This document shows, piece after piece, positions 49,687 through 57,851 of a stretch of 64,000 bases of DNA; position 1 is the first letter of the stretch, and every line of letters begins with the position of its first letter. A program made the position numbers and the translations under genes. Below the pieces are notes generated by a model that worked only from the letters and a program-made list of their open reading frames with translations, ran no database searches and was not told the DNA's origin. This DNA comes from JAADHX01 sp964569385 (lineage in GTDB: Bacteria; Actinomycetota; Acidimicrobiia; Acidimicrobiales; Poriferisodalaceae), in contig CAZMUM010000003.1 of the NCBI GenBank assembly GCA_964569385.1, positions 62,001 through 126,000 of the forward strand, in the 5' to 3' direction.

Positions 49687-50556
49687 TCACGAGATGACTG
49701 TGCCAGGGTTTGGATCGGCGATGACAGGGTTCGAAATCTCGCCAATGCCTTCGATGCTCACCGCGACCGTTTGGCCAGGTCGGAGCATAGTTCTGGGTGA
49801 GCGATAGAAGCCAACACCCTCGGGGGTTCCGGTGGCAATGACCGTGCCGGCAAGGAGGGTGAACGCGGTGGACAGATGCGCGATCAGGGCACTGATATCG
49901 AAGATCATTTCCGACGTATTGACATCCTGGCGAACATCGCCATCCACGGTAGTGGTGAGTTCAAGATTGTTCGGGTCGGCAATCTCGTCGGCGCTAACCA
50001 ACCAAGGGCCAATGGGGCCATGAGTGTCCCACGACTTGCCTATCGTCATAGTGGGTGACGCCTTCTGCCAATCGCGGACCGACACGTCGTTGACCACCAG
50101 ATAGCCGGCGATCACCTCATGGGCCCTCTCGGCAGGCACCCGGCGGCAAGTTTTGCCTATGACTACGCCGAGTTCGCCCTCATAGTCGACGAGGTCTGGA
50201 GCTTCAGGCGGAATGTGTATTGCGCTGTTCGGGCCAGTGACACAGGAGATTTGTTTGTTGAATACAACCGGGCGTTCAGGGTCGGTTCGGCCACCCTCGG
50301 CAACATGGGCTCGATAGTTCAACCCGATGGCCAGAAAGTTTGGCGGCACCACCGGTGCGCACAGTTCGACAGCGCCGAGGTCGACTCGGGGAGCGTCGAC
50401 GATTGCCCTTTCGAGGCCTAGTTCTGCGTTCTGAGCAAGATCGTGAGTGGCGACGGTGGCAAACTCCGAGGTCGACAGATCGGCGATTTCGGAGCCTAGG
50501 ACGACGCCAATGTGGACTTGTGGCTCGGCGCCGTGGGTGAACCGACAGATGCGCAT
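49687..50556 (-). CDS. Fumarylacetoacetate hydrolase-family enzyme
   Basis: 289 residues. NFLAIGLNYRAHVAEGG is the family opening; VVFNKQISCVTGPNSAIHIP, DLVDYEGELGVVIGKTCRRV (metal-binding Glu-rich block) and VVNDVSVRDWQK follow. TIGKSWDTHGPIGPWLV and GTVIATGTPEGVGFYRSPRT are the later core motifs. Members hydrolyse, decarboxylate or isomerise acylpyruvates and catechol-derived compounds using Mg2+ or Mn2+; without a neighbouring pathway the substrate is open. The N-terminal 60 residues form a small cap domain (DLSTSEFATVATHDL). Confidence 0.9.
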   Translation of the reverse strand: MRICRFTHGAEPQVHIGVVLGSEIADLSTSEFATVATHDLAQNAELGLERAIVDAPRVDLGAVELCAPVVPPNFLAIGLNYRAHVAEGGRTDPERPVVFNKQISCVTGPNSAIHIPPEAPDLVDYEGELGVVIGKTCRRVPAERAHEVIAGYLVVNDVSVRDWQKASPTMTIGKSWDTHGPIGPWLVSADEIADPNNLELTTTVDGDVRQDVNTSEMIFDISALIAHLSTAFTLLAGTVIATGTPEGVGFYRSPRTMLRPGQTVAVSIEGIGEISNPVIADPNPGTVIS

Positions 50557-50692
50557 AGACCAGAACCTAGTGGCTTGGCTACATCATCGATGCCAAAATG
50601 CCGATGGGAGTCCTTGAGAAATCACACTCGCCGTGGCACTCTGGCCACTCGTTGCGCGAGTGCTTTAAAGACCATGAGGGTCACCTCGAGCC

Positions 50693-51229
50693 ATGGACGA
50701 ACACCAGGAGCAGGCAATGACGCCGAGTGGATCACAGCCAATGAGTGCCGAGTCACTTAGCGACCCGGTTTCGGGGCTGCCCGATGGTCGATTCTTTCAG
50801 CTCTCGGTCGATCGCAAGGTCGCACTGGCTCGTCGGACGCTCAAACCGCTCGCCATCGCAGTGGTCGAAATCGACGACTTTGCCGGATTCGCGCCGTATC
50901 TCCGTGATCATGCAGTGCGGGTTCTCACTCGGGTCATGCAAAATACCCTGCGCGACTCCGACACAATCTGTCAGCTACGCAACGGTGTGTTGGCTGCGGT
51001 GCTGGACGACACTTCAGAAACTGGGGCCGTGTGGGCCGCCGACCGCATCAGGCGAGCGCTTCTCGAGACTCCGGCCCGTGAGGTCGTGACCGTATCCGCG
51101 GGGTTGGCCTGTTACCCAAGCCACGCCATGGCCGCCGACGATCTCCTAAGCGAAGCCGAACTTGCACTCTCGACGGCGCGGAGCCTCGGCCCTGGACGGA
51201 TTGAGGTCGCGGCGATCGATCCGCTCTAG
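50693..51229 (+). CDS. Degenerate GGDEF-domain protein
   Basis: 178 residues with no membrane segment or sensor domain. DPVSGLPDGRFFQLSVDRKV is the GGDEF-domain opening (DPLTGLPNR in active enzymes), and LAIAVVEIDDFAGFAPYLRD matches the metal-binding strand. The GGDEF motif itself is replaced by RNGVLAAVLDD, so cyclic-di-GMP synthesis is not expected. VSAGLACYPSHAMAADDLL and AELALSTARSLGPGRIEV are the usual C-terminal elements. It may bind nucleotide or partner proteins as a signalling subunit. It is divergent from the FAH gene; start ATG at 50693 or a downstream ATG at 50717 or 50741. Confidence 0.72.
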   Translation: MDEHQEQAMTPSGSQPMSAESLSDPVSGLPDGRFFQLSVDRKVALARRTLKPLAIAVVEIDDFAGFAPYLRDHAVRVLTRVMQNTLRDSDTICQLRNGVLAAVLDDTSETGAVWAADRIRRALLETPAREVVTVSAGLACYPSHAMAADDLLSEAELALSTARSLGPGRIEVAAIDPL

Positions 51230-51251
51230 CGCGCGGCGGCTGATTCGGCCA

Positions 51252-52229
51252 CTAGTTCGGCCAGTGGCAGGCCACGTAGTGGTCGGTGTCGATCTCGACC
51301 ATTGCGGGTTCTTCAGTAGCGCACACTTCGGTGGCCTTGGTACACCGCGTTCTAAATCGACAGCCACTCGGCGGATCGATCGGCGAAGGTACATCACCGA
51401 CAAGCTGCACCGGTTCTGGGCGAATCGTCGGGTCAGGGACGGGAATCGACTTTAGCAGTGCCGCGGTATAGGGATGTTTCGGTGCTGCGTAGAGGCCATC
51501 GGATGGCGCGATCTCGCAGAGTTTGCCTAAGTACATGACCGCAATGCGATCACTGACGTTCTTGACCACTGCTAGGTCATGTGAGATGAACACCATGGTG
51601 AGGCCGTATCGTTCTTTCATGTCCTGCACCAGGTTCAGCAACTGAGCCTGGACCGAAACATCGAGCGCCGACACCGGTTCGTCGCAGATTAGGATCTTGG
51701 GCTCAAGTATCAGCGCTCTCGCTACCGACAGCCGTTGACACTGGCCACCGGAGAACTCGTGAGGCCTTTTCGTAAGCGAAGCCGCCGGATCGAGCCCAAC
51801 CACCTCGAGAAGTTCGGCAACTTTGGTTTCTCGTTCTGCCTTTGTGCCACGATCCCATATCGACAGTGGCTCACCCAGTAGGTCGGCCACCCTGAGGCGG
51901 GGGTTCAGCGACGAGATCGGGTCTTGGAAGATCAACTGCATTGTTGGCCTCGTGTGGCGCAACTGCCGACGGGACAAGCTGGTCAGTTCGACGCCATCGA
52001 CTGTCACCCGGCCAGATGTTGGTTTGACGATTCGCATGACCGCCTTGCCAAACGTCGACTTTCCGCAACCAGACTCGCCCACGAGGCCAAGAGTTTCGCC
52101 GTCGGCGACATCGATCGACACATCGGCAACGGCGCTAACTGTCCCGCCTGGAACCGAGAACTCTTGCACCAGGTTCTCGACTCGAAGCATTGAGGTTTCG
52201 CGAAGGGGTGTGCGGCCAGATCCTGCCAT
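51252..52229 (-). CDS. Oligopeptide/dipeptide ABC transporter ATP-binding protein (OppF/DppF type)
   Basis: 325 residues. Walker A GLVGESGCGKSTFGKAVM, Q-loop LIFQDPISSLNPRLRVADLL, signature EFSGGQCQRLSVARALILEP and Walker B ILICDEPVSALDVSVQAQLL are intact. The C-terminal oligopeptide extension (CRFRTRCTKATEVC) has the Cys cluster of this group. Its ATG shares one base with the OppD-type stop (TGATG), so they are coupled. No permease or binding-protein gene lies next to them; these may be elsewhere. Confidence 0.94.
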   Translation of the reverse strand: MAGSGRTPLRETSMLRVENLVQEFSVPGGTVSAVADVSIDVADGETLGLVGESGCGKSTFGKAVMRIVKPTSGRVTVDGVELTSLSRRQLRHTRPTMQLIFQDPISSLNPRLRVADLLGEPLSIWDRGTKAERETKVAELLEVVGLDPAASLTKRPHEFSGGQCQRLSVARALILEPKILICDEPVSALDVSVQAQLLNLVQDMKERYGLTMVFISHDLAVVKNVSDRIAVMYLGKLCEIAPSDGLYAAPKHPYTAALLKSIPVPDPTIRPEPVQLVGDVPSPIDPPSGCRFRTRCTKATEVCATEEPAMVEIDTDHYVACHWPN

Positions 52230-53260
52230 CAGCTGTCCTCACTGCTCGGAGCCGCGACACTTACCGGTGTGTCGAGGGGGAACCAGCACGCGTAGTAGTG
52301 GTCCGGATTGTCGGCCGCAGCAACTAGGGCCGGAGCCTCGGTGTGGCATTTTGGTTGGGCGTAAGGGCAACGGGGAGCGAAGCTACATCCGACGGCGGCT
52401 GCGCCATCGGCAGGTGGTCGGCCGGTAATGGCGGTTAGCCGGGTGTGGCTAGGGTCGTCGAGTCGTGGAATCGAACGCAACAACGCTTCGGTGTATGGCA
52501 TTCGAGTGTGGGAAAATAGCTGATCGGTGGGAGCCGTTTCGACGATTCGACCGGCGTACATGACTGCGATCCTGTCGGTTCGACCAGCAACTAGACCGAG
52601 ATCGTGGGTGATGAGGATCATCGCCATATCGCGGTCGAGTTGTTGGGCCGCAAGTAGCTCCATGATCTGGGATTGGACCGTGACGTCGAGCGCAGTTGTT
52701 GGTTCGTCGGCCAACAGCAGGTTCGGGCCACACGCGAGGGCGATAGCAATTACGACTCTCTGCCGCATTCCACCAGATAACTGGTGTGGATACTGGCGAA
52801 GACGCTTCTTGGGCTCTGGGATGCCGACGCTTGTGACAAGTTCAAGAGCCACGTCGGCGGCTTCGGACCGCGTTAGCCCAAGGTGGGTCCTAACCCCCTC
52901 AGTCAGCTGGGTGCCGATTCGCATGACCGGATTGAGCGACGTCATCGGGTCCTGGAAAACCATGGCTATGGCTGGGCCCCACAGCGTACGTAGGTGCTCT
53001 TCGGGGGATTGGGTGATATCGACGCCGCGAAATTCGACTGAGCCGGCCGTTTCGACTCCGCTGCTTGGTAATAAACGCATGATGGATCGGGCCAACACCG
53101 ACTTACCCGAGCCAGATTCGCCCACAATTCCGAGGGTCTCGCCGCGGGCAAGCCCAAACGTCACCCCATCGACGGCCCGAACTGTGGTCGTTGGCATCAG
53201 GAAGTGGGTTGAAAGGTTGGTGACCCGCAGCAATGGCGCCCCGCTGGTCACGTCAGTCAT
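52229..53260 (-). CDS. Oligopeptide/dipeptide ABC transporter ATP-binding protein (OppD/DppD type)
   Basis: 343 residues. Walker A GIVGESGSGKSVLARSIM, Q-loop MVFQDPMTSLNPVMRIGTQL, signature QLSGGMRQRVVIAIALACGP and Walker B LLLADEPTTALDVTVQSQIM. The C-terminal extension CSFAPRCPYAQPKC has four Cys as in OppD. It energises peptide or similar solute import at the inner face of the membrane with OppF. It lies about 100 bp after the gamma-glutamyltransferase gene on the same strand, which hints at import of gamma-glutamyl peptides or glutathione-like thiols; this is inference. Confidence 0.94.
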   Translation of the reverse strand: MTDVTSGAPLLRVTNLSTHFLMPTTTVRAVDGVTFGLARGETLGIVGESGSGKSVLARSIMRLLPSSGVETAGSVEFRGVDITQSPEEHLRTLWGPAIAMVFQDPMTSLNPVMRIGTQLTEGVRTHLGLTRSEAADVALELVTSVGIPEPKKRLRQYPHQLSGGMRQRVVIAIALACGPNLLLADEPTTALDVTVQSQIMELLAAQQLDRDMAMILITHDLGLVAGRTDRIAVMYAGRIVETAPTDQLFSHTRMPYTEALLRSIPRLDDPSHTRLTAITGRPPADGAAAVGCSFAPRCPYAQPKCHTEAPALVAAADNPDHYYACWFPLDTPVSVAAPSSEDS

Positions 53261-53364
53261 CGCCGTCGATGTTAGTCAACCAAATCGGGTGCGGTTAGTT
53301 TGAGCGATCTTTTGAGCCGCTAGTGCCGTGGTTTCGCTCTTGATTCGCTGTGCTCATCGGGCCG

Positions 53365-54954
53365 CTAGTGCCCGGCAGCCGACCCGGTGAGCGCTCGCGG
53401 GTCGGCCGAGCCGGCTAGGCCGTCGGCGGTGACATCGATGAGGTGCGCGTGCCCGAACCCGGAGTCGTGGGCCGGCTGGCTTTCGGTGACGTGGCCACGG
53501 TCGGCCAATCCGGAGTGCCAGTCGGGTGCGTGGCCCTCAACCTCCACGACAAGTTCATCGGGAGTACTCCATGTGTGGAAGCCGCTCGGGTTCTTGCTGC
53601 GAAGTCGCCAACGACCCGATGCGATGGCTCGTCCTGGCGACTCATTGGAGTGCAACAGGCGGGCGAGCAACTGGAGTACCACCTGAGGCTGGCTATCGCC
53701 GCCCATGGTGCCTAGAACAGTGCGTAATGAGCCGTCGGGGTTTGCGACCAATGCCGGGGCCAGTGTATGGGGCGGTCGTCTGAGCGGCCCATACTCGGCG
53801 CCATGGCCCTCGCGAAGGTTGAAACCGAGCCCGCGATTGTGCACGAAGATGCGCGTTGAGGGCTCAGCCAGTCCTGAACCCCAACCGCCTGCGTTCGATT
53901 GGATCAACGAAACGCCCATGCGGTTGCGGTCGACGGCGCACATGTACATCGTGTCGCCGGATTGCCCTGGGCTAGCCAGCCCCGAGGTGTGGTCCGGCGA
54001 AATGGCGGCCAACCGGGGCGCGAGCCGTTCGGGTGCCACCAGATCCATGCCGTTGGCTCGGTCGTCAAGCACATCGGGCCGGTCGAACCCAGCCTGGCGC
54101 GATGCCTCGACCAACAGATGGGCCCACAGTGGGTCGCTAGTGTCTGTCGGTAGATCGAGCCTGTCGGCAATCCAGGCCGAAGCCAACGAAAGGTAGCCCT
54201 GGGAGTTGGGCGGGGTGGTCCACAACGTATGGCCGAACGCATCGAGGGTGACTGGTTCGACCCAATCGGCTTGCGAAGCTTTGAGATCTTCCTCGGTGAA
54301 CTCGCCTTGACCCAAAGTTATGAGGCCACGACCAAACTCGCCTCGATAGAAGCCCTCTCGCCCATCGGACACAATGGCTTTCAGAGTTCTGGCCACTCCA
54401 GGCCGACGGATACGGGTCCCAGGCCGAAGCGGGCCGGGCTCGGTGTAGTCGGCGGCCCATGGGTAGTGGCGGACTCGTTCGACCGAGTTCACCAGGATAG
54501 GCGAAGCTGGAAAACCATCCTCGGCCAATTCGATTGCGGGGGCCAGTACCGCCCCAAACGGCAACTTGCCGTGGCGTTGGTGCAGCGCGAACCATCCGTC
54601 GACACATCCAGGGACTGGCGTGGCCCTGATGTCGTCTTGCATCGGGAGTTCGTCTAGACCCTCGGCCCGCGCTCGGTCGGCGTCGGCACCAGAACCGGCG
54701 TGACCAGACGCGTTGAGGGTGTCTGGAGCTGAGTTGGCCCCATGGTGCACGAGAGCCCACAGGTCGCCGCCCATGCCACACAAATGCTGCGATGTGACAG
54801 CTAGGACGGCGCTGGTGGCGATGGCGGCATCGACTGCGCTGCCGTTGGCCCTGAGCATGTCGACACCCGCTGAGCTAGCCAGGTGGTCGATCGAACAGAC
54901 CATGCCCGACGGTGCATGGGTTGTGAGATGTGGAACTTGCAGCGGCTGGCTCAT
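53365..54954 (-). CDS. ggt: Gamma-glutamyltransferase-family protein
   Basis: 529 residues from the ATG at 54954. No signal peptide, so it appears cytoplasmic, unlike the exported E. coli enzyme. The core pattern ANGSAVDAAIATSAVLAVTS and CGMGGDLWALVHH is intact. The nucleophile that forms the new N-terminus after self-cleavage is Thr335, in GDTMYMCAVDRNRMGVSLIQ, equal to TTH-x-S in E. coli. The later LNTMGGDSQPQ-like GTMGGDSQPQ and PGRAIASGRWRL are also present. It hydrolyses or transfers gamma-glutamyl groups, or is a related amidohydrolase (cephalosporin acylase-like). It precedes the Opp ATPase pair; an IS element sits about 180 bp upstream of its start. Confidence 0.88.
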   Translation of the reverse strand: MSQPLQVPHLTTHAPSGMVCSIDHLASSAGVDMLRANGSAVDAAIATSAVLAVTSQHLCGMGGDLWALVHHGANSAPDTLNASGHAGSGADADRARAEGLDELPMQDDIRATPVPGCVDGWFALHQRHGKLPFGAVLAPAIELAEDGFPASPILVNSVERVRHYPWAADYTEPGPLRPGTRIRRPGVARTLKAIVSDGREGFYRGEFGRGLITLGQGEFTEEDLKASQADWVEPVTLDAFGHTLWTTPPNSQGYLSLASAWIADRLDLPTDTSDPLWAHLLVEASRQAGFDRPDVLDDRANGMDLVAPERLAPRLAAISPDHTSGLASPGQSGDTMYMCAVDRNRMGVSLIQSNAGGWGSGLAEPSTRIFVHNRGLGFNLREGHGAEYGPLRRPPHTLAPALVANPDGSLRTVLGTMGGDSQPQVVLQLLARLLHSNESPGRAIASGRWRLRSKNPSGFHTWSTPDELVVEVEGHAPDWHSGLADRGHVTESQPAHDSGFGHAHLIDVTADGLAGSADPRALTGSAAGH

Positions 54955-55131
54955 GAACCATGAGCCTACGAGGAGCCGCCTCAGGTATCGCAGATGACGT
55001 CGTGGCCATAGACGGCGTCGGCACACAGCGAATTGTTGCCGGGGGACTGGTGTCGTCGACAGCAACCGAGCTAGGAGTCCCTGGTGATGGCAGCGAGCCC
55101 GAGTCGTTCGAGCGGAAGGCCCTAAACGCGA
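54955..55131. other. Upstream flank of the IS, possible interrupted ORF
   Basis: About 180 bp between the gamma-glutamyltransferase start and the IS. A plus-strand frame from 54960 stays open up to the IS, and if the IS and one CTAG are removed it continues to a stop at 56577-56579, in all about 105 codons. The composition is not clearly coding and no ribosome site is seen. Promoter elements of the minus-strand ggt gene must lie here as well. Confidence 0.3.
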
Positions 55132-55135
55132 CTAG

Positions 55136-55155
55136 CAGGGTGCTGAAAAAGTCGG
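55136..55155 (+). repeat. IS left inverted repeat
   Basis: CAGGGTGCTGAAAAAGTCGG. It pairs with 56414-56433. The left CTAG target duplicate is 55132-55135. Confidence 0.85.
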
Positions 55156-55197
55156 TTGGTGCTCGCGTTTGGTGTCGGGATCGAAGACACTGGGGGT

Positions 55198-56301
55198 ATG
55201 CGCGGAACTCCTGATCATCAGTTGTCTATGTTGTCGTCGTTGTCGACGGAGGATTTGATCCCGGCTGATCATCCGATCCGGCGGATTCGGGTGGTGGTTG
55301 ATGAGGTTTTGGCCGGTCTCGATGCCGAGTTCGACGCAATGTATGCGGGCTCGGGCCGCCGGTCGGTGCCACCGGAGCAGTTGTTGAAAGCAACAGTGTT
55401 AATGGCGATGTACTCGATGCGTTCAGAACGAGCGTTTTGTGAACGGCTCAATTACGACATGTTGTTCAAGTGGTTCCTTGGTCTGGCAATCGATGACAGA
55501 GCCTTCGATGCGACAACGTTCAGCAAGAACCGGGAACGGCTCCTTCAACATGAGATCGCTGATCGGTTCTTCGCTGCGGTCGTTGTGCAGGCGAAGCTGC
55601 GCCGTTACATGTCATCAGATCATTTCTCTGTTGATGGGACGCTGTTGCAGGCGTGGGCGTCGCACAAGAGTTTCAAACCCGACAACGCCACCGACGATGA
55701 TCGTGGTGACAGTAATGGGTTCAAGGGCCGTAACGCCGAAGTGGATTTTCATGGCCAGAAACGGGGCAACGCGACTCACACCTCAACCACCGATCCTGAG
55801 GCGTTGCTGTTCCGTAAGTCCAGCAACACCGCAGCGGAGCTGTCCTATATGGGGCATCTGCTGATCGAGAACCGGACCGGGCTGATCGTCGATGCCGAGT
55901 TGACCCAAGCAACCGGTTACGCCGAGCGGGACTGCGCCACCGACATGCTGAAACGGTTACCGACCAGGCAACGGCGGCGCACAGTCGGAGCCGACAAAAA
56001 CTATGACACCAAACAGTTTGTGGCTGATGTCCGGCGGTTGGGGTTCACACCCCATGTCGCACAAAACAACAAGGGGCGCCGCTCAGCGATCGATGGTCGC
56101 ACTACCCGCCACGATGGTCATGGCGTGTCTCAGCGGATCCGTAAACGGGTCGAGGAACCGTTCGGTTGGATCAAAACCGTCGGCGCTGGCCGCAAAGTCC
56201 GCTACATCGGCCAAGAACGCAACCGGGCCTGGTTCAAAACCGAAGCCGCTGTGTACAACATCATCAGAATCTGCGCCCTCGACGCCGCCAACACCCCATA
56301 A
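55198..56301 (+). CDS. IS5-family transposase
   Basis: 367 residues from the ATG at 55198; an in-frame ATG at 55156 would add 14 residues. The N-terminal DUF772-like part has LIPADHPIRRIRVVVDEVLA and PPEQLLKATVLMAMYSMRSE. The DDE residues appear as FSVDGTLLQAW (first Asp), VGADKNYDTKQFV (second Asp) and RIRKRVEEPFGWIKT (Glu in the usual Y/R-EEPFG context). It cuts and joins the ends of this element. No frameshift or stop interrupts the gene. Confidence 0.95.
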   Translation: MRGTPDHQLSMLSSLSTEDLIPADHPIRRIRVVVDEVLAGLDAEFDAMYAGSGRRSVPPEQLLKATVLMAMYSMRSERAFCERLNYDMLFKWFLGLAIDDRAFDATTFSKNRERLLQHEIADRFFAAVVVQAKLRRYMSSDHFSVDGTLLQAWASHKSFKPDNATDDDRGDSNGFKGRNAEVDFHGQKRGNATHTSTTDPEALLFRKSSNTAAELSYMGHLLIENRTGLIVDAELTQATGYAERDCATDMLKRLPTRQRRRTVGADKNYDTKQFVADVRRLGFTPHVAQNNKGRRSAIDGRTTRHDGHGVSQRIRKRVEEPFGWIKTVGAGRKVRYIGQERNRAWFKTEAAVYNIIRICALDAANTP

Positions 56302-56413
56302 ACCCGGCCGGCCCAACAACAGGCCTTCACCGGCCAAACCGGCTGACAAGTAGCCGCCAACAACCCCGCGCACCCCGCCAATCGTCACCCGCCGATACGA
56401 ACCGCCGCTCAAA

Positions 56414-56433
56414 CCCCGAATTTCATCACCCTG
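56414..56433 (-). repeat. IS right inverted repeat
   Basis: Reverse complement reads CAGGGTGATGAAATTCGGGG. The right CTAG target duplicate is 56434-56437. Confidence 0.85.
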
Positions 56434-56608
56434 CTAGCAGCGCTGTCACCGCCACTGCCTCGAATTTGATGGGCCGAGCCACACTTCGTGTAGCTCACGT
56501 CCTCAAGTTGACGTCGCGCCCTGCTCGGCTACGACCACCAACCCTTGGAACTAGTCGTCTACGCCAGAAACTGGCTTGATGAGGGCGTGTTTTGGGACCT
56601 GTAGCACC

Positions 56609-57313
56609 TCAACAGGACAGGCTTGCGTTGGCTGCCGCGGCTGCTATAGCGGAATCGAGCTGCGGGTCGCCTGGCAGCGCAAGCCGAACAGTCTCTATCG
56701 GGCCAGATATTGGTGCTGCCGCGTCTGCCAGCAGCAGGCTAAGGGTGATGATTCCCGCCAAACGTGATTGCCCATCAACAGCCAGGAGCGGTCCAGCGGT
56801 GCAGATCGCGGCAGCCCGGTCCGATTCCGACATCGAATCGGATTGGGCGAGTCTTGCGCCGAGGTTGCCACAGGCCGCCTGTTCACCAGCAGCGCACTCC
56901 AAGATGACCGCAGATACTGCGGTGTTGTCGAAGACGCCGTCGGTATCGACAAGGACCGCGCCGTCGTCGAACCCATCGGGCTCGATATCAGTACGGGTAC
57001 CGTCATCGCTCGTGCCTACGACGTCGGCAGCCTCGTCATCGCCAGTCTCGTCGCTGCTCGCGGCCGCGGTGTTGTCGGTGTTCGAGGCGCTATCGCCATC
57101 GTTGGCGGTGTCATCGGTTGCTGAAGGATCGGCAGAGCCAGCGGCGACAATCGACGAGGCCGCGTCACTCTGAGAGGCTGCGCCCGTTTGAGAGGCCGCG
57201 GTCGTGGTTGCTCCAGACTCGGCCGCGTCGCCGCTGCTGGTACACGCGCCGACCAGCAGCAACATGACGCCCACGATGGCAAGCAGTTTCGAGCGAACAA
57301 CAAAAGAACCCAT
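56609..57313 (-). CDS. Lipoprotein with long acidic Ser/Thr/Asp linker
   Basis: 234 residues from the ATG at 57313; the longer frame from 57442 would cross the HU terminator. Signal peptide SKLLAIVGVMLLLVGACTSS with lipobox VGAC. Residues about 25-130 are an Ala/Thr/Asp/Ser linker (TTTAASQTGAASQSDAASS, DDTANDGDSASNTDNTAAA). The C-terminal domain of about 95 residues has Cys pairs (ILECAAGEQAACGNLG, AAICTAGPLLAVDG) and ends in Cys. No known family. It could be a cell-surface protein held away from the membrane. Its promoter would be in or just after the HU terminator region. Confidence 0.68.
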   Translation of the reverse strand: MGSFVVRSKLLAIVGVMLLLVGACTSSGDAAESGATTTAASQTGAASQSDAASSIVAAGSADPSATDDTANDGDSASNTDNTAAASSDETGDDEAADVVGTSDDGTRTDIEPDGFDDGAVLVDTDGVFDNTAVSAVILECAAGEQAACGNLGARLAQSDSMSESDRAAAICTAGPLLAVDGQSRLAGIITLSLLLADAAAPISGPIETVRLALPGDPQLDSAIAAAAANASLSC

Positions 57314-57367
57314 GTAATGGTTGTCGGCCACATACCGCAGAACCTGAACGCATCCGGTACGCGAAGA

Positions 57368-57388
57368 AGCCCGGGCGCAACGCCCGGG
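57368..57388 (-). terminator. Rho-independent terminator of the HU gene
   Basis: A perfect 9-bp G+C stem (57368-57376 with 57380-57388, three-base loop) is followed on the minus strand by TTCTTCG. It lies 24 bases after the HU stop at 57412. Confidence 0.75.
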
Positions 57389-57411
57389 CCCCGCAAAGAA
57401 CGCAGGTGGCG

Positions 57412-57705
57412 CTATCGCTTCTTTCTTGCTGTCAGCAACCATACTTTCATCGGAGCCGAAGTCGAGAGCTTGATCGAGCGACTCTTCTTGATCTTGATTG
57501 TTTCGCCCGTCTGCGGGTTGCGGCCCTTACGAGGTGCGCGCTCCGACATCGAGAGGGTCCCGAAACCAGGCCAAGCGACCTTCTCGCCCGACTTGACCTG
57601 CTCAGCGGCATGGTCGAAGAACGCTGCCAAAACAGCATCGGTGGTCGACTTGTCGGTCCCGGCGCGATCCGCGACGGACTGGATCAGTTCTGCCTTAGTG
57701 GCCAT
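57412..57705 (-). CDS. hup: HU-family nucleoid protein
   Basis: 97 residues, normal for HU, with AGGAGA five bases before the ATG. KAELIQSVADRAGTDKSTTD is the N-terminal dimer helix region and GFGTLSMSERAPRKGRNPQT, which contains the DNA-contacting arm start and RKGRNPQTGE, is the family signature. There is no long Lys/Ala tail, unlike mycobacterial HupB. It bends and compacts DNA. Followed by a strong terminator, so it is transcribed alone. Confidence 0.95.
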   Translation of the reverse strand: MATKAELIQSVADRAGTDKSTTDAVLAAFFDHAAEQVKSGEKVAWPGFGTLSMSERAPRKGRNPQTGETIKIKKSRSIKLSTSAPMKVWLLTARKKR

Positions 57706-57851
57706 GTATCTCTCCTGGGCTCAGCCGAATAGGCGTATTGCCAAATGGGGGAACACAGATCGAACCACCAGAATCCGCACTAGTGGTGGATTTCAGGCCC
57801 AAAACTTGAGAAATTGATGCCGCCAGCCCCTGGTGCCACGAAACTACCCTC

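Larger units (their letters stand above)
55136..56433 (+). mobile_element. IS5-family insertion sequence, complete
   Basis: A 1,298-bp element with one transposase gene. The left end CAGGGTGCTGAAA and the right end (read inward) CAGGGTGATGAAA form imperfect inverted repeats: 12 of the first 13 and 14 of the first 20 bases agree. It is flanked by CTAG at 55132-55135 and 56434-56437, the expected 4-bp target duplication for the IS5 group (YTAR). The transposase frame is intact, so it may be active or recently active. Only one copy is in the window. Confidence 0.88.

Noticed and set aside
56438..56608. Possible RNA gene right of the IS
   Set aside because: No cloverleaf, T-loop motif or CCA; nothing supportable was found in this stretch.
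57188..57817. Plus-strand 209-residue frame
   Set aside because: Antisense to HU and the lipoprotein gene; no domain and no ribosome site.
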